From contig NW_022985186.1 in assembly GCF_010093535.1 (NCBI RefSeq), forward strand, positions 462,734 to 526,733: 64,000 nucleotides of DNA, written 5' to 3'. The position numbers and the translations under genes are program-made. The notes beneath the pieces are model-generated. The model was not told the origin of the DNA. It saw nothing but the letters and a program-made list of their open reading frames with translations, and ran no database searches. Shown here piece by piece: positions 23,621-36,896 of this stretch (its first letter is position 1; each line of letters begins with the position of its first letter). Origin of the DNA: Lindgomyces ingoldianus. Lineage: Eukaryota; Ascomycota; Dothideomycetes; Pleosporales; Lindgomycetaceae.

Positions 23621-26600
23621 AGCTTTGGTAGCGTGCTCAGGAGATTGTAGAGGTCGCGATTGATGCGACCGGTGAAGTAGAGACTTTGAGTCGCCTCTTT
23701 GGACCAAAAGGTCTTAAAAGATACCTAAAGTGCTGCAAAAGAGCGACTTTAAGGTGGTAGAGTGTGTGACAAAGAGGTCACAATTGTTCGCAGGGTGTCA
23801 AAGGAGCTCTCCCTGGTAGAGGTTTGAAAACAGCTCGATTGACTAGCAAGCGATTGCCGGGCTCATAACTGTGAAGCTATGTGAAGCACCAAAGACATCA
23901 GGAACTGGATTGTATTGCTAAAGGAGGGCAACTACGGGTTTATATAGTACTAGATGAACCCATCATGTGACTTAAGGCCACCAATAGCTCTAGGCTGCAG
24001 CAGGTGGCATTGCTAGGCAGCAGTACGCCAAAGGAGTGTTGGTGGCTAGCGCATGGAGAGCTCCGTAACTGCAAACACTTAGAGACTACTAATAACTTAT
24101 TAGAATTAAAGATAACTACTAATACTTAACTCTTAACTACTATTAGATCCTATTATAAAGACTACAACCTATTCTAGCTGCAGCTAAAGTAAAATGCCTG
24201 CCTTTAAAACTAAACAATTACCTACTTTAACAGCTAAACCCTCTTTTATAAAACTTAAAGCTAAAGACCTACTAGATTTAAAGTTAAACTATAGTAACAT
24301 AGCCTTTAAGAACTAAGTTACTTAATTAAAGGCATAAATTAAATAGCTAACTAGATTAAAACTTATTAGTCTTAATTAACTTTTACTAACTACTAAATTA
24401 CTTATAATAATGCTTTAAATTACTCTTACTATATTAATAGTAAGAGACTTTTTAGGCACCTCTAAGCTCTCTTAAAGCTACTTTACTAAATGTATACTTA
24501 AAATTAAGAACTTTACAAACAGCAAAAAACTTATGTTTAAATAATAATAAGCCTTTATTATAGATAGACTTAACATTAATGTAGATTACTATTAGAGTAA
24601 GTGCGCACGCATAGCGCTAGTATAGGAACACACTGCTAGTATTGCAAAGAAATACCTAAAGCCTAGATACTTACCTAAATTAAATTACTTTTAGTTTAAA
24701 AACATAGAAGAAATAATTAAGCTTTTATAAACTTACTTTATTACTAGTAATAAAAAAATAAAAGCATAACAGGCGTTTTAAACTCTAAAAATAAGTAAAA
24801 AAGAAGTATTTTATACTTTTAAAGCTTACTTTATTAGTGCTGCTGTTAAAAAGTCTATATTAAAAGTAAAATAGTTCTTTTACTTATAAGAAAAGATACT
24901 ACCTAGCCTAAAAGTACTAAACTTAGGGTTTAAGTACACTTAAAAAGGCTTCTTTAAGACTATAGTAGCCTACCTAACAGCTTATAACATAGAAAGAAAG
25001 AATACCTCTGCTAATTTAGAGTAAACTGTTAATCTTACCTAACAGTCTACTATTAGACCTAGTATAGATTAGTCTTAGAAGGTTTCTAGTAATACATCTA
25101 AGGCAGTATACTATTCTAGTGCACTCTAACTTGCACCTCTGTTAGTACCCTAGTCTACCTTAATTACTTATAGACAATCTAGCTAGACACCTGCTTTAGA
25201 AAGACAGACAACTCCTAGTAACTATTATAATTATAGAAAACTAAAACATTTTACTAGCAACTGCCCTATCTCTAGAGTATAAAAAATAAAGGTAGAGTAG
25301 TAAAATTTTAAAAAAGAATTTATAGACATAAATAATTTTAATCTAAATGCCTTTTAGATAGGAAATAGTAACACTTAAAAAAACTTTTTATTTTAGGCTT
25401 AAGTAAGTATAATTTATTAAACATTAATTTATTACACTTATTTAAAGGAAAACACTTTTAAGTCTCTACTATTTTATATTTAAAAAGTATTAAAGTTTAT
25501 TTAAATTTTTTAGTTAATACTAACACTTATAGTTTTTTATTTATTAACTTAATAACTACTAAGTTATTATTTTAATGCCTTTATATCTTTATCTAATACT
25601 TACTATTTAAAGTTATAGTTAAACGCTTTTAAGATTAAATCCAAGTCCCTATCTACTAGTATATCTGCCTGCACATGTAAATTAATAGAAGAAGCATCTA
25701 AAACTACCCTTTTATTATTATAAACCTCAGCTTCTAAAATTATATTATTAGCATTAAATAGTTATGTTGTTTTAAACTTTAGCTAGACATAAAAAATAAA
25801 TAAATTATATAGCCTAGTAAATATCTGCCTACTTATAAACCTTTACTACTCTTACTTATGCAATTAACCTAGCTTATGTGTAATAAAGAAGTAAAGCTAG
25901 ATATTAAATAACACAACACACTATAAAAAAAGGACTAATTTTAGCAGTTATACAGCCTAACAATCTACTGCATTAGGAGTTTACTAAGGCTACTAAAATT
26001 ATATAGATCTTCTATTATCTATAGTTTAAAGACACTTAAAGTATTCTTCTACTTATTTATTAAGAAGTCTAGAATAGTTCTAAAGAAGGTCTGTTTAACT
26101 ACTATTGCTTTAATTTTAGTAAATGCTTTTTATTTTAACATAAAAAAAATAAGTTTTTTTTAACTTTTATTTATAAAATTAAGTAGTTAATTAAAGATAA
26201 GTAAGCTTTATAGTTAAACACTAAATATAAAACTAAAGCATTAGTAAACCTCTAATTACCCTTTAAATACTATTAGTACTAAGATGTATTTAGCTACATA
26301 GCAGCTTACTAGCTACTAGTACATTGTCTATACAACTATAAGATTGTCCTTATAAAGCCTCTTTCTAACAGTTACAGTCTGTTGTACAAACAGAACCTTA
26401 AGAAGCTAGAGGCAATAAAGAAATATATTATAAATAATTTAAAATATAGCTTTATTAAGTAAAGTTAAAGCCCTTTTGCATTTTTTATCCTTTATGTATA
26501 AAAACTAAATAGTAACTTATATATCTGCGTTAATTACTGCAAACTTAATGCTTTTACTTATAAGAATATGTATCTAATACTATGCATAAACAAACTCCTG

Positions 26601-29600
26601 TTAAAACTTACTAAGGCAGTAATTTTTACTAAGTTTAATATTTATATAGCTTTTAACAAGATTAAGATAGATCTAAGCTTTAAAAAGTATACTACTTTTT
26701 AAACATAATATAAAACTTATAAGTATAAAGTTTTACTTTTTAGATTATGTAATAGTCTAGCAACTTACTAGCGCTATATAAATAATATATTAATTAACTA
26801 TCTAAATAATTTCTATATTACCTATCTTAATAACATCTTTATTTACTTTAAAGATAAAGTAACTTATATTCTTTATGTTAAGAAAGTCTTAGAAAGGCTC
26901 TAGTAAGTAGAATTATAAGTAAAAATTAAAAAAAGTAAATTTTATGTTACTTAAATAAAGTATCTTAGCTATATACTTTTAAATAAAGGACTAAAGGTTA
27001 ACCTAGAGAAAGTAAAAGTGCTACGCAACTAGTAGGCGCCTACTACTATAACAGGTGTCAAATTCTTTCTAGGCTTTACTAAATTCTATTAGTAATTTAT
27101 TCTAAAAAAATTTTATATAGTAAAACTAATTATTACACTTTAAAGCTTTACTACTTTTTTTAGATAAACTTTAAAGTGTAATATAGCTTTTAAAAAGCTA
27201 AAGTCTACACTACTAAGTATACCTACACTTTACTATTTTAACTTTATGTTATAAACTAAAATTAAAACTAATGCTTTTAATAAAGTAGTAGTAGAAGTTC
27301 TTTTTTAAAAATAAGTAGATAGAAATTAGTGCCCTGTATTATTCTATAGTAAGGTCCTATCTAGTTTAGAGCTAAACTAGAAAATACATAATAAAAAGCT
27401 ATTTACAATTATTACTGTGTTTAAATAATAAAAGGCTAAGCTTACATCTATAGTAACTAGTACCCTAGTATATATAGATTATTATTTATTAAAGTATTTT
27501 ATAATAATAAAGGTACTTAATGCTTACTAGGTTTATTAGGCTAAAAAGTTAGCTTAGTATTACTTCTAAATTAAGTACACCTCTAGTAAAAATAACGCTA
27601 AGGCAGATATTCTTAGTTATTATAAATAAGACATAGAGAATTTAAGAGTAGCTTAAACTAATAATAAGTTAAAAGTTTTACTAGAACTACACTAACTGCA
27701 CCTTTAAATTAACTCTAAACTAGCCTAGTACTATATTACTTAAACAACAACTTAAGTAGCTACACTAAATGTTATAAAAGGACTAAACTAAGTTATGTCT
27801 TTAGATTTTTTAAAATTAATTAATATATTACTTTAAAAAAATAAAGCTTTTTTTATATAAAAGTAAAAACTTTTACTTTACTATTACTAAATAGGAAATA
27901 GACTACTGCTTTATACTAACTACTTATGTGTACTAGCAGACTTATTACTGTGTACTTAACTTATTTAAAAAGTCTATAACTAAGTATTCTTAGCACACCT
28001 AAGTGCTACTAAGACTTATTAGTTACTAGCCTAAAAGTACTACTAAAAGAGTATAGAAGCTACTTATAAATAATATGTATAAAATTACTTTTTTTATTAT
28101 AAGGCTTATCTAAAATAGGCTTAAACTCTAGGCTTTATCTACCCCCTACTAATTCCTACTTAACTATTGCAGCACCTGTGCATTAACTTTAAGGAGTTCT
28201 TTAAAGATAAGTCTAGATATAATTAAATTATAGTTATAATTAATTACTTATTAAAATAAGCTATTTTTATCCCCTGCTATAAAATAATTAACGCCTAAAA
28301 AATAGCTACTTTATTTATATAATAAGTGTACTGTTTTAGCTACACACTTAAAACTATTATTTTTAATTAAAAACCTTAGTTTATATCTAGTTTCTAGTCT
28401 AAATTTTATTAAATTTTAGGTATAAAAGTTAAACTTTTTACTACTTATTATAAGGAAATAGATAGCTAAATAAAGATTATAAATAAGTATATTAATTAAA
28501 GACTAAGGCTTTTTATATTCTTTTACTAAGATAACTAGAGTTCTTTACTGCCTCTAATTAATTAGGCTTAAATAACCTTACTTTATATAATAATTAAAAT
28601 GTTTTTATATTAAGTCTTATATAGCTCTAAACTACATTAAAGCTAAGACTAAAAACATTCTACAGAACCTATTACAGCCACAGACAAGTTAAATTAGAAG
28701 GATGCCCTAGCATTAGCAACCTGCATACACGCAGCTTAGGAGCTAGTAAAGACCTATATAGAAAAGGCTTAGGATTAGATGTAAACTATAGTTAACTACT
28801 ACTACTAGCTAGTTAACTAAAAGGTTAGTAACATAGTCTACCTAAGCATAAAAAACTTAGCTGTCTAGAGACCTAGCTAAAAACTATTTAATTAATAAAA
28901 AGGTTTTTTTAAAGTACTTAAGTAAGTTAGTAACTTATACTGCCTAGAACTACTTTTAGAGTTAAAGATATATAATATCTTTATACTAAAAGTGCTTTAT
29001 AAAGACTTTTAGAATCCTCTCTTAAAACAAGAACCTCTAAAACCCCCTAAAATTACTATTAATAAAGTAAAGAAGTAAAAAGTAAAGAAAATACTTACTA
29101 GCAAACTTTACTAAAAAACGCTTAAGTACTAAGTAAAATAAGTAAGATATAACTCTAATTTAGTCTAGTATAAGGCTTTAAATTTTATAGGTTCTTTTTA
29201 TAAATTAAAAGCCTTTTATAATAAGCATCTAAATTAGCTAAAACTTTTAAAGGCCTTATAAAAGTAGATTAAAGCTTTTAAAGCTAGTGTAAAAAGTATA
29301 AATTACTTAGTAAATAATAAAGTATAAAAGTAAAAAGTTAAACTATATTTTTATATAATATTATTATAACTTTATAAACATGTTGCTTAGAAGGTTTAAT
29401 AGTAAGCTATTAGACACCTTTAGACTCTTTTTCTTCTTCTTTTTTACTCTTCTTTTTTTTTTCTCTCTTCTTCTCTCTCCCCTCTAAACTCTTTTTAAAC
29501 CCCCTTTACTTTATTCTTAGCTGCCTAAAAGCGCTGCAATGTTTGCTTAAAAGTTAAACACTAAAGCCTCTAAGGCTAAAACCTGTTAAAGCAGCTTAGT

Positions 29601-30423
29601 ATTCTAGTAGAATAAGGCCACCTAGACACTAGCTATAGAAAGACTAGCTTCCTAACTCTTTATAACCTATGCTACCTACGCTAGGTTCTAAGTAAACTTT
29701 AAAATAGCTTTAAAAGCTCTCTTTTTATTTTTTTTACTCTCTGCGTTTTAGGCTGCTGCTTATAGCTTAAGATAGCTTTAAAGGACTAAAAATTCTTTCT
29801 TGTAATATAAAAAAACCTACGCATGCGTTAGTAAACTATACCCTAGTAGTATTAAACTATATTTATATAAAATTACATTTTTTATTATGTACAGTGTAAT
29901 ATTTACATTTCTTTAATTTAAAGGACTAAAAAAAAACTTTACTTACTAGCTATAAGTAAAGGCGTAAGCAGCCTAAAAGTAGATAACTTAGAAGGCCTCT
30001 AAAGAGGCTCTAGGAGGGGGGCAGAGCAGCATAGTAATTTTCTTTAACACTATATTAGTTAATAGACTAAGCTATAAGATGTTAGGTGCACAACAATACT
30101 TACGTAGTAAAGAATTTAATAATAGCTAAAAAAAAGATTAATAAAATTAACTAAACTATATAAGTAAAGTAAGTAAACACTTATTACTATAAGTAATAAA
30201 TTTGCTATATTAATAATAACTACACTGCTAGTTACTACTAAACAAAAACATTATAATAAAGGCATTATATTAGTATTAGGTTTTTAGTCTATTTCTTAGT
30301 AATAAGAAATTTTAGTTAAAATAGTTATACTTATTACATCTTATCTAAATTAGTTTTAAAGTAGTTCTAAATACTTTTTAAACACTATAAATAAAGATTA
30401 TTAGCCTATAGAGGGGGGAGTAG

Positions 30424-30713
30424 TGTAATAATTCTACAAATTGTTCTATATTAGGTTGCTTAGATCCTATCTAAAGGGTCCCTGTATTAGCCCTAACTAT
30501 GACTTAACCTAGTCCCCTGTAGTTACCTCTATTCCCTTATGTATTTAGTTGCAGCTTGCCCCTGTAGCTAGCTTAGTAGTTTTCTAATATCCTACGTACA
30601 AGGCCTATAGGTGTTATTAGTATTCCCAGGTCTCTAAGTCCCCACGCACTCCCATATGCCTCTGAGTGGATTCATACCGCATTCGGACCCATTGTCTTGC
30701 CTGCGCCGTTACA
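30424..30713 (+). repeat. 3' LTR of GypE
   Basis: TGTAATAATT...GCGCCGTTACA. The left (inner) half is RIP-altered (ATATTAGGTTGCTTAG); the right (outer) half is intact. Confidence 0.92.
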
Positions 30714-31739
30714 TAATTAAGTTCTAGATTTATATAGTACTAATTAATTTTTTTAGTGTTTAGCTTTTAAAGCTAATATTTATTTAGCTAAGTATTTAAT
30801 TAATTTTTATATATAAGTTTTCTTATATGTACGCCTTAAGTTAAAACTTGCTAATAGTAGAGATCTTTACTGCGCCTATGTCTTATAGTTTACCTAAGTA
30901 TACTATATAGTATTAGTTATTAAAGATAAACTACTTAGCATACTTTTTAGGTTTAATGCTGTAGATGTCCTCTTCTATTGCATAGTGTAAATAAGTAGTA
31001 AAGGTAAAATAGTTAATAGCTTTTTTAGCATTCTTACTTTCTTATTTTATTTTCTTTATATTATGTAAATTATTTTTTTTCTTAGAGTAACTTTTAAAGT
31101 CTTAGATGTATAAAGTAATAGCTTTATATAATAAAGTTTTATTGTAAAAATTTTTATATAAAGTAATATACTAGTTCTTTGCTTATATATAGTTATTATA
31201 AGAGTAGTTTAATAACTAACATTTTTTTATAGTAGACAAAGCACTTTTTTATCTATGTATAGTTATTTTTAAATTATAGCTTAAACCTAGATAAAAATCT
31301 TCTATGTTGTTTTTTTTACATAGAAGAAAGCTTTCTTCTTGTTATATAAACTTTTATTATACAGAGTTATATTAGCAGTCTATGTAGTATATATTAGGCA
31401 GTTTCTAGAGGTATTAGTTTACTCTTTAGTTTATAGTAACTTAAAGTAAGGCTTATAAGTTGCTAAATAAGGCTTTATATAAGAGCTTAATAGTAAACAT
31501 AGCATGTTCTAGTTCTAGTTATCCTTAACAGGCTTATATAATAGTAGTATATAGTAGAATATTTTCTTAAAATTCTGTTTTTAGTGCCTTTTATATAAGT
31601 GTAAGCTTATTAATTATTATTTTAAAAACTTTATATAAACTCTTATTAAAGTTTTTTTATTAGTATTATATAAAAGTTATTGTTGTTTAGTTTATCTAGT
31701 ACTAGCTATAGTTTACATTAGTGTTAAAGTAACTACTTA

Positions 31740-32839
31740 ACGTACTTCATAGGCGAGTTGCTCACACACCTGAGTCGCTTACTTTTGCCAAGACCCCACT
31801 AAACCACCCTTTCTATACTAATGCATTCCCCACAACACTACTTAGACGCGCTAAAAGAATGTTAGATACAGCTTATGCTCTAAGCTTTTAAATAAGACAT
31901 AAAACTCTTAAAGAAATGTGCTATAGCTATGTATAAAGTCCTATAAAAAATAATAAATAACTATAGCACTAGACAACCTTTATAAGCTAATTCTACAGCT
32001 AAATTATAAAGGCTAGGCAATAAAAAGAAGCAGGTAATTATTAAGACTATACTTAAGCTATATGCGTAAGGAATTTCCCCTTAGATAGCATTTATAGCTA
32101 ATATAGCTAATTCTTTGCGCGCTAAGCATAATCTAGGCTATGTTTGCATAAACTAGCCTAGTACGTTTATAAAGCGTTATTTAGAGCTTAAAGTAAAGTT
32201 TTAAGCGCAAGTATAGTTAAAAGATATCTAGCTAATTATAAACCCTGTCTTACTAAAGTTGTACGTGTTATTATCCTAGATGCTATACTTAGCTTTAATA
32301 TTCTCTACAAGGCTAAACCTGCCCTAAATTACCCTAGGACTCTTACAGAGGGCTCTCTTATAGTTATACTTACGCTTAAACATTACTTTAAGCTCTAAAT
32401 AACACTTTACAAACATACTAGGCTAGTTTATGCAAACATAGCCTAGATTACGCTTAGCGCGTAAAGAATTAGCTATATTAGCTATAAATGCTATCTAAGG
32501 GGAAATTCCTTGCGCATATAGCTTAAGTATAGTCTTAATAATCACCTGCTTCTTTTTATTGCCTAGCCTCTATAATTTAGCTGTAAAATTAGCTTATAAA
32601 GGTTGTCTAGCGCTATAGTTATTTATTGTTTTTTACAGAACTCTGCACATAGCTATAGTACATTTCTTTAAGAGTTTTATGTCTTATTTAAAAGCTTAGA
32701 GCGCAAGCTGTATCTAACATTCTTTTAGCGCGTCTAAGTAGTGTTATAGGGAATGCATTAGTGTAGGAAGGGTGGTTTAGTAGGGTCTTAGCAAAAGTAA
32801 GCGACTTAGGTGTGTGAGCAACTCGCCTATGAAGTACGT
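31740..32839 (-). mobile_element. Foldback Fot1/pogo-like element
   Basis: TIRs begin ACGTACTTCATAGGCGAG and the flanking TA target is duplicated. The arms of about 480 bp (31740-32220 and 32355-32839) are inverted copies of each other around a ~130-bp centre. The right arm matches the N-terminal transposase part of the element at 35765-36896. It is inserted in the interior of A-prime, next to insertion X. Confidence 0.85.
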
Positions 32840-35434
32840 TAAGGTGTTGTATAAATGCTTCTAGTTATGTCTAGGGCCTATGTTGTGCATATAGTACATA
32901 TTTACCTAACTTTTTAGGATATCTAGAAAGATGTCTGTGTACTAAGTTTTTTAAATATTTAGCTATTAATATAAATTAATAAAGATGTTTATTTTATTTA
33001 TAAAAATATTATATAGTTAACTTATATATTTATTATTTTTTTTATACTTTTTAAAATTATATAATCTTATCTACTAAAAGTTTTTCTTTAGCAGTTTCCC
33101 TCTAAAGTAAAAGTTTATACAAGTTGTAATGTAGTATAAATTATACAGGTAGTATTAGTAGTGCATACACTACTGCAGGCAGTGGTGTGTACAATTAAGG
33201 GTGTAGAGTAGGCGTTAGGTAGGGTGGCATGTATTGTTTGTACAGTAATTAGTGTAGTGCTAGCTAAGGTGTAAAAGCAGGTAATGCTAGTATATTTAGT
33301 GTTGTTAGCAGCATTATGTTTAGCCTACTTTTATGTAGAGCCTTATACAGTAATAAAAGTTATATATAAAGCCTTTTTAGTGTAATTACTTTTCTTTATA
33401 CTATATTATACAGCTTCTAGGCTTAGGTACTTTTAGTGCCTAGCTGTAGTGTAATTCTCTTATTTTTTAGCACTTATATAAGCTTCCTTTTAAACACACA
33501 GCTAAGTGCTAAAAAGTTTTATAGTGTTTATTTTTTAAAATTCTTTATATATAAACTTAAAAAAGTAGCGCCTTTCTAAGTTATTATATATAAATTAGTA
33601 ATTATGTAACTTATGTATAATTAAGTCTATAAGCTTATTAAAGCTTTTAACATATTAATCTTATTATTCTAGTACTTTAGGCTAGTCTTATTCTATAGTG
33701 TTACCTCTAATATTCTTATATCCTTTGTAAGTTATTTATATAATAGAAATTATTTCTTATTTTTTTTATTATTACACAGAGTTATTAGTTGCTAGTAGAA
33801 TTTTATTATAGTAGTATAGTTAATTACTTTTCTAGTAGATTACACAGGTACTGCTATTGTCTAGCTACTAAGTTATGCAGCTTTAATAGCTTTAGTGTGC
33901 GCCTTACACTATCTTCTTCTTACTTTGTACAGTAGCAGAGCTTGCTGTACAATGTAAAGGATTAATCTGCTATTGTCTAGCTGCTAGGTTATGCAGCTTT
34001 AATAGCTTTAGTGTGCGCCTTACACTATCTCCTCCTTACTTTGTACAGTAGCAGAGCTTGCTGTATAATGTAAAGGATTAATCTGCTATTATCTAGCTGC
34101 TAGGTTGTGCAGCTTTAATAGCTTTAGTATGCGCTTTACACTATCTTCTTCTTACTTTGTACAGTAGCAGAGCTTGCTGTATAATGTAAAGGATTAATCT
34201 GCTATTCTCTAGCTACTAGGTTGTGCAGCTTTAATAGCTTTAGTATACATCTTATACTATCTCCTCCTTACTTTGTACAGTAGCAGAGCTTACTATATAA
34301 TGTAAAGGATTAATCTGCTATCCTAAAAGATAGGTAACTAAATAAAGTACCTTATAAGGTGTAAGTGCTCTATTATTACTTTTTCTAAGAAATAAGTAAC
34401 AAAATAAAGTACTTTATAAAGCATAAGTACTTTATTATTACTTTTACTAATTTATAGTTAATTAAATTAACTACTAATTAGTGTTAAATAAGCTCTAACA
34501 GCTAGCTGCTTATAGTATAAGTACTTAAGTAGTAAAAGTAAGAGTAGTGTACAGTGTGCATAGTGTATAAGGTAAGTAAAGTAAGAGTAACATGTTTTTA
34601 GTTCTATTACTCTTGTCTTTTCTTTATATAGAGGAAAAGGGGGATATCTAAATGTTCGCGCACAGAGGTTCGCGCACAAGCATTATGTGACATAGATACG
34701 TGATCCTGCTTGTGCGCGATCGCTTGTATCTAGGTCGCGACGCTGCTGCTGCGTACAGACAATAAGTATTATAATTATACTTAGCTCTACTTATCTTTTT
34801 TAATAAAAAATCTACTTAGCTTTTATTAAGCCTCTCTAGTCTTATTTAAGACTAATTAGCTTAAAATGCTATAAATTATAATCTCTAAAGTGTTAACTTT
34901 TACCTTAGTTTTTTTATTAGTATTAAAATCAGCTAATATAAAAACTTTAAAAAATAAGTTTTAGAGCTTTTAAAAAGCTACTTTACTTTTAAAATTAATA
35001 TTAAGCTTCTAACTTTTTTTTACTTTTACTTTTAACTACTTTTTACTACATCTAGGCTTTTCTAGGTTAGCCTAGTAAGAGGTAAAGTAATTAAGAAGAA
35101 GTTAGTAATAAACTACTTATAGTAGTTTATAAACTTTATAAAAACATAAATATTCTAAATAGTCTTTAGCATTAGCTACTTCTAAATTAATTTAATTTTT
35201 AAAAAGTTATCTTTAACTTCTTTTAAGTAAACTATGTACTCTAGGTACTTAGTCTTTTATATGTAAAATTTATACTTACTAATTTTAAAAAAAGCTTTAC
35301 TTTATATAATCTTTATAGCACTTTTTTAATATAAATAACTTATTTCTTGTCTGTGTTAAAATAGACTAAAATATTATTAAAGTACATAATACATGTTACA
35401 TTAACTAACCCTGCTAGGGCCTAGTTAATATAAG

Positions 35435-35638
35435 TGTGACAGCGTGTACCGCCTCACATGCTCTGCGGCATCTGCTCCCTCGCTTGCGCAACGAGTAGCA
35501 CGCTAGTGCTACGAGTAGCGCCTTGGCAGGGGGCACACATGTATATTTAAACTCGCAGAGCAGCTCCTCTGCTCCTTAGTTTAATCTAGTTGAGTTACAC
35601 CACCTCTTGCTTGTAGCTTGAGCATGCCGACCGTGACA
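35435..35638 (+). repeat. Solo LTR (family G)
   Basis: 204 bp, TGTGACAGCG...CCGTGACA, with TSD ATAAG on both sides (35430-35434, 35639-35643). It has an ATATTTAAACTC promoter-like core and is unmutated. The same LTR starts at 63859. It sits in the reverse transcriptase of GypY. Confidence 0.92.
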
Positions 35639-35764
35639 ATAAGCCTAGAAAGCTATAGACGCCTTAGTAAGACTAAAAAGCATAACTAAGTACTTAAAAT
35701 AACTATATTAAGTTTAAAATACTATCTTCTACTTATCTCTCTTATAAATATATAATATATTGTA

Positions 35765-36896
35765 ACGTACCTAACGGGTTGGCCGGCCACACGGGTTGGC
35801 CGGCCACTTTTGCCAAGCCCCCACTAAAACCACCCTATTCTCTCGCAAAACAGCCCACTTTAGCCCTGTATAGAGTAATACAACACAAGATATTATTTAG
35901 AGTCTACTTCTGCTACTTACTTACACGTATGCAAGTTATGCCTAGTTTAATTACACTGCCTGCATTACCTTTAACTTAGCTTACCTCCTTTAGCGCGCAC
36001 TTGCGTCTTTAGCTTCTTCCTATTACTACGCGCTCTAAACTCCTTTAAAGCAGTTAGATAAGCCCTATCCTTAACTATTAAGGTCTCTTTTGCCTAAATC
36101 TGCTTCCTTTTATGCAATCTATGTTATGTGGCAGCTTTATTTGCTGCTTAAAGCTCTGTAATCTTATAGCCTACCTTATTATGTTAATGCCCTAGATAAC
36201 TGTTGTCTACTTTTTATTACTTTACTGTATTGCCTTTAGCTGTTCTTGTCTCTCTAAAGCTGTAACAACTGCTCTAGTTAATATCTAGCTTATTATAAAG
36301 CCTAACTTGTTAAAGTTATACCTGTTTTTATCCTAGATACTGTACTTAGCTTTTATGTTAGCTACTAGGCAAAACTAGCCCTAGATAACCTCTAGATTCT
36401 TATAGAGCGCTCTCTTGTAATTATACTTGCAATTAAACTTTATTATAAACTTAGGGCAGTGCTTAACCTACATACTAGTCTAGTTTAAGCTAACCTGGCC
36501 TAGATTGCGCTCTGCGGGCAAGGAATTAGCTATATTAGCTACAGCTGTGAGCCTTGGGGGAAATCCGCGCGTAATAAGCTTAAGTATGTACTTAACAACT
36601 ACCTTCTTCTTAAGCTTAGTTAGATTCCTTAATTTAGGCTAGCATTCTGCTTGTGAAGGCTGTCTAGCGCGTTAATTGCTTAGTGTTGTGTGAGAGACAT
36701 TATAGATAGCTGCAGCGCGTTGTAAGGAGAGTTTTAAGTCTTGTTTAAGAGCCTAAAGAGCAAGCTGTATTTAACGTTCTTTAGAAGATTTAATCTAGTG
36801 TTGTTGTTAAGGCATTATGTAGATAGGTAGAGTTTAGTGGGGGCTTGGCAAAAGTGGCCGGCCAACCTGTGTGGCCGGCCAACCCGTTAGGTACGT
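35765..36896 (-). mobile_element. Fot1/pogo-like DNA transposon, internally deleted
   Basis: TIRs of about 75 bp begin ACGTACCTAACGGG, and the target TA is duplicated (35763-35764, 36897-36898). Each TIR contains two copies of CGGGTTGGCCGGCCAC. The minus strand encodes the transposase N-terminus (RAAAIYNVSHTTLSN helix-turn-helix, then RYNFNKLGF from the YNFDETGF motif near 36300). It then jumps to the C-terminus (CRQCN.TRHNLHTCK, from the CGRCGETGHNARTC-type knuckle near 35915-35960). The DDE catalytic middle is missing. RIP stops are present. Confidence 0.88.

Larger units (their letters stand above)
22807..24077 (-). mobile_element. Gag-only element with inverted terminal repeats, un-RIPed
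   Basis: 52-bp inverted ends (22807-22858 and 24026-24077) start TGTTTGCAGTTAC and differ by one base. The TSD is CTTAG at 22802-22806 and 24078-24082. Read on the minus strand, the right end leads into an LTR-like leader with a CTATATAAACC box and a GTTATGAGCCCGG primer site (about 23857-23869), then a SRT-repeat segment and a gag-like frame that ends inside the left terminal repeat. There is no pol. It shows no RIP, although it sits within RIP-shredded GypE. Confidence 0.8.
22251..30713 (+). mobile_element. GypE: complete gypsy retrotransposon, RIP-mutated
   Basis: The LTRs are 22251-22540 and 30424-30713 (290 bp), with TSD TAATT at 22246-22250 and 30714-30718. The plus-strand coding order is gag from about 24194 (MPAFKTKQLPTL) with a CCHC-knuckle relic near 25215-25265, reverse transcriptase at about 26440-27010 (FTKFNIYIAFNKIKI; YLNNIFIYF from a YLDDI-type box near 26825), then RNase H and integrase towards 29000. 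Trp and Gln codons are widely replaced by stops. It is interrupted before gag by the element at 22807-24077. Confidence 0.92.
20197..31735. mobile_element. Unclassified AT-rich insertion X holding GypE
   Basis: A-prime homology stops at 20196 and resumes only after the foldback element. CTTAA at 20192-20196 and 31736-31740 looks like a 5-bp duplication made when X entered the junction between A-prime and that element. Without GypE, X is about 3.1 kb. The ends are not TG...CA and no coding motif could be read, although RIP could have erased both. The class is unknown. Confidence 0.5.
13703..34761 (-). mobile_element. LTR element A-prime, split by ~17 kb of later insertions
   Basis: The LTRs are 13703-13982 and 34482-34761 (280 bp each, minus orientation), flanked by ATAAG at 13698-13702 and 34762-34766. 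Its 3' half lies at 13983-14360 and 18472-20196, and its 5' half at 32842-34481. Together these collinearly match copy A1. The two halves therefore belong to one insertion, made into the RNase H region of GypY. Confidence 0.9.
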
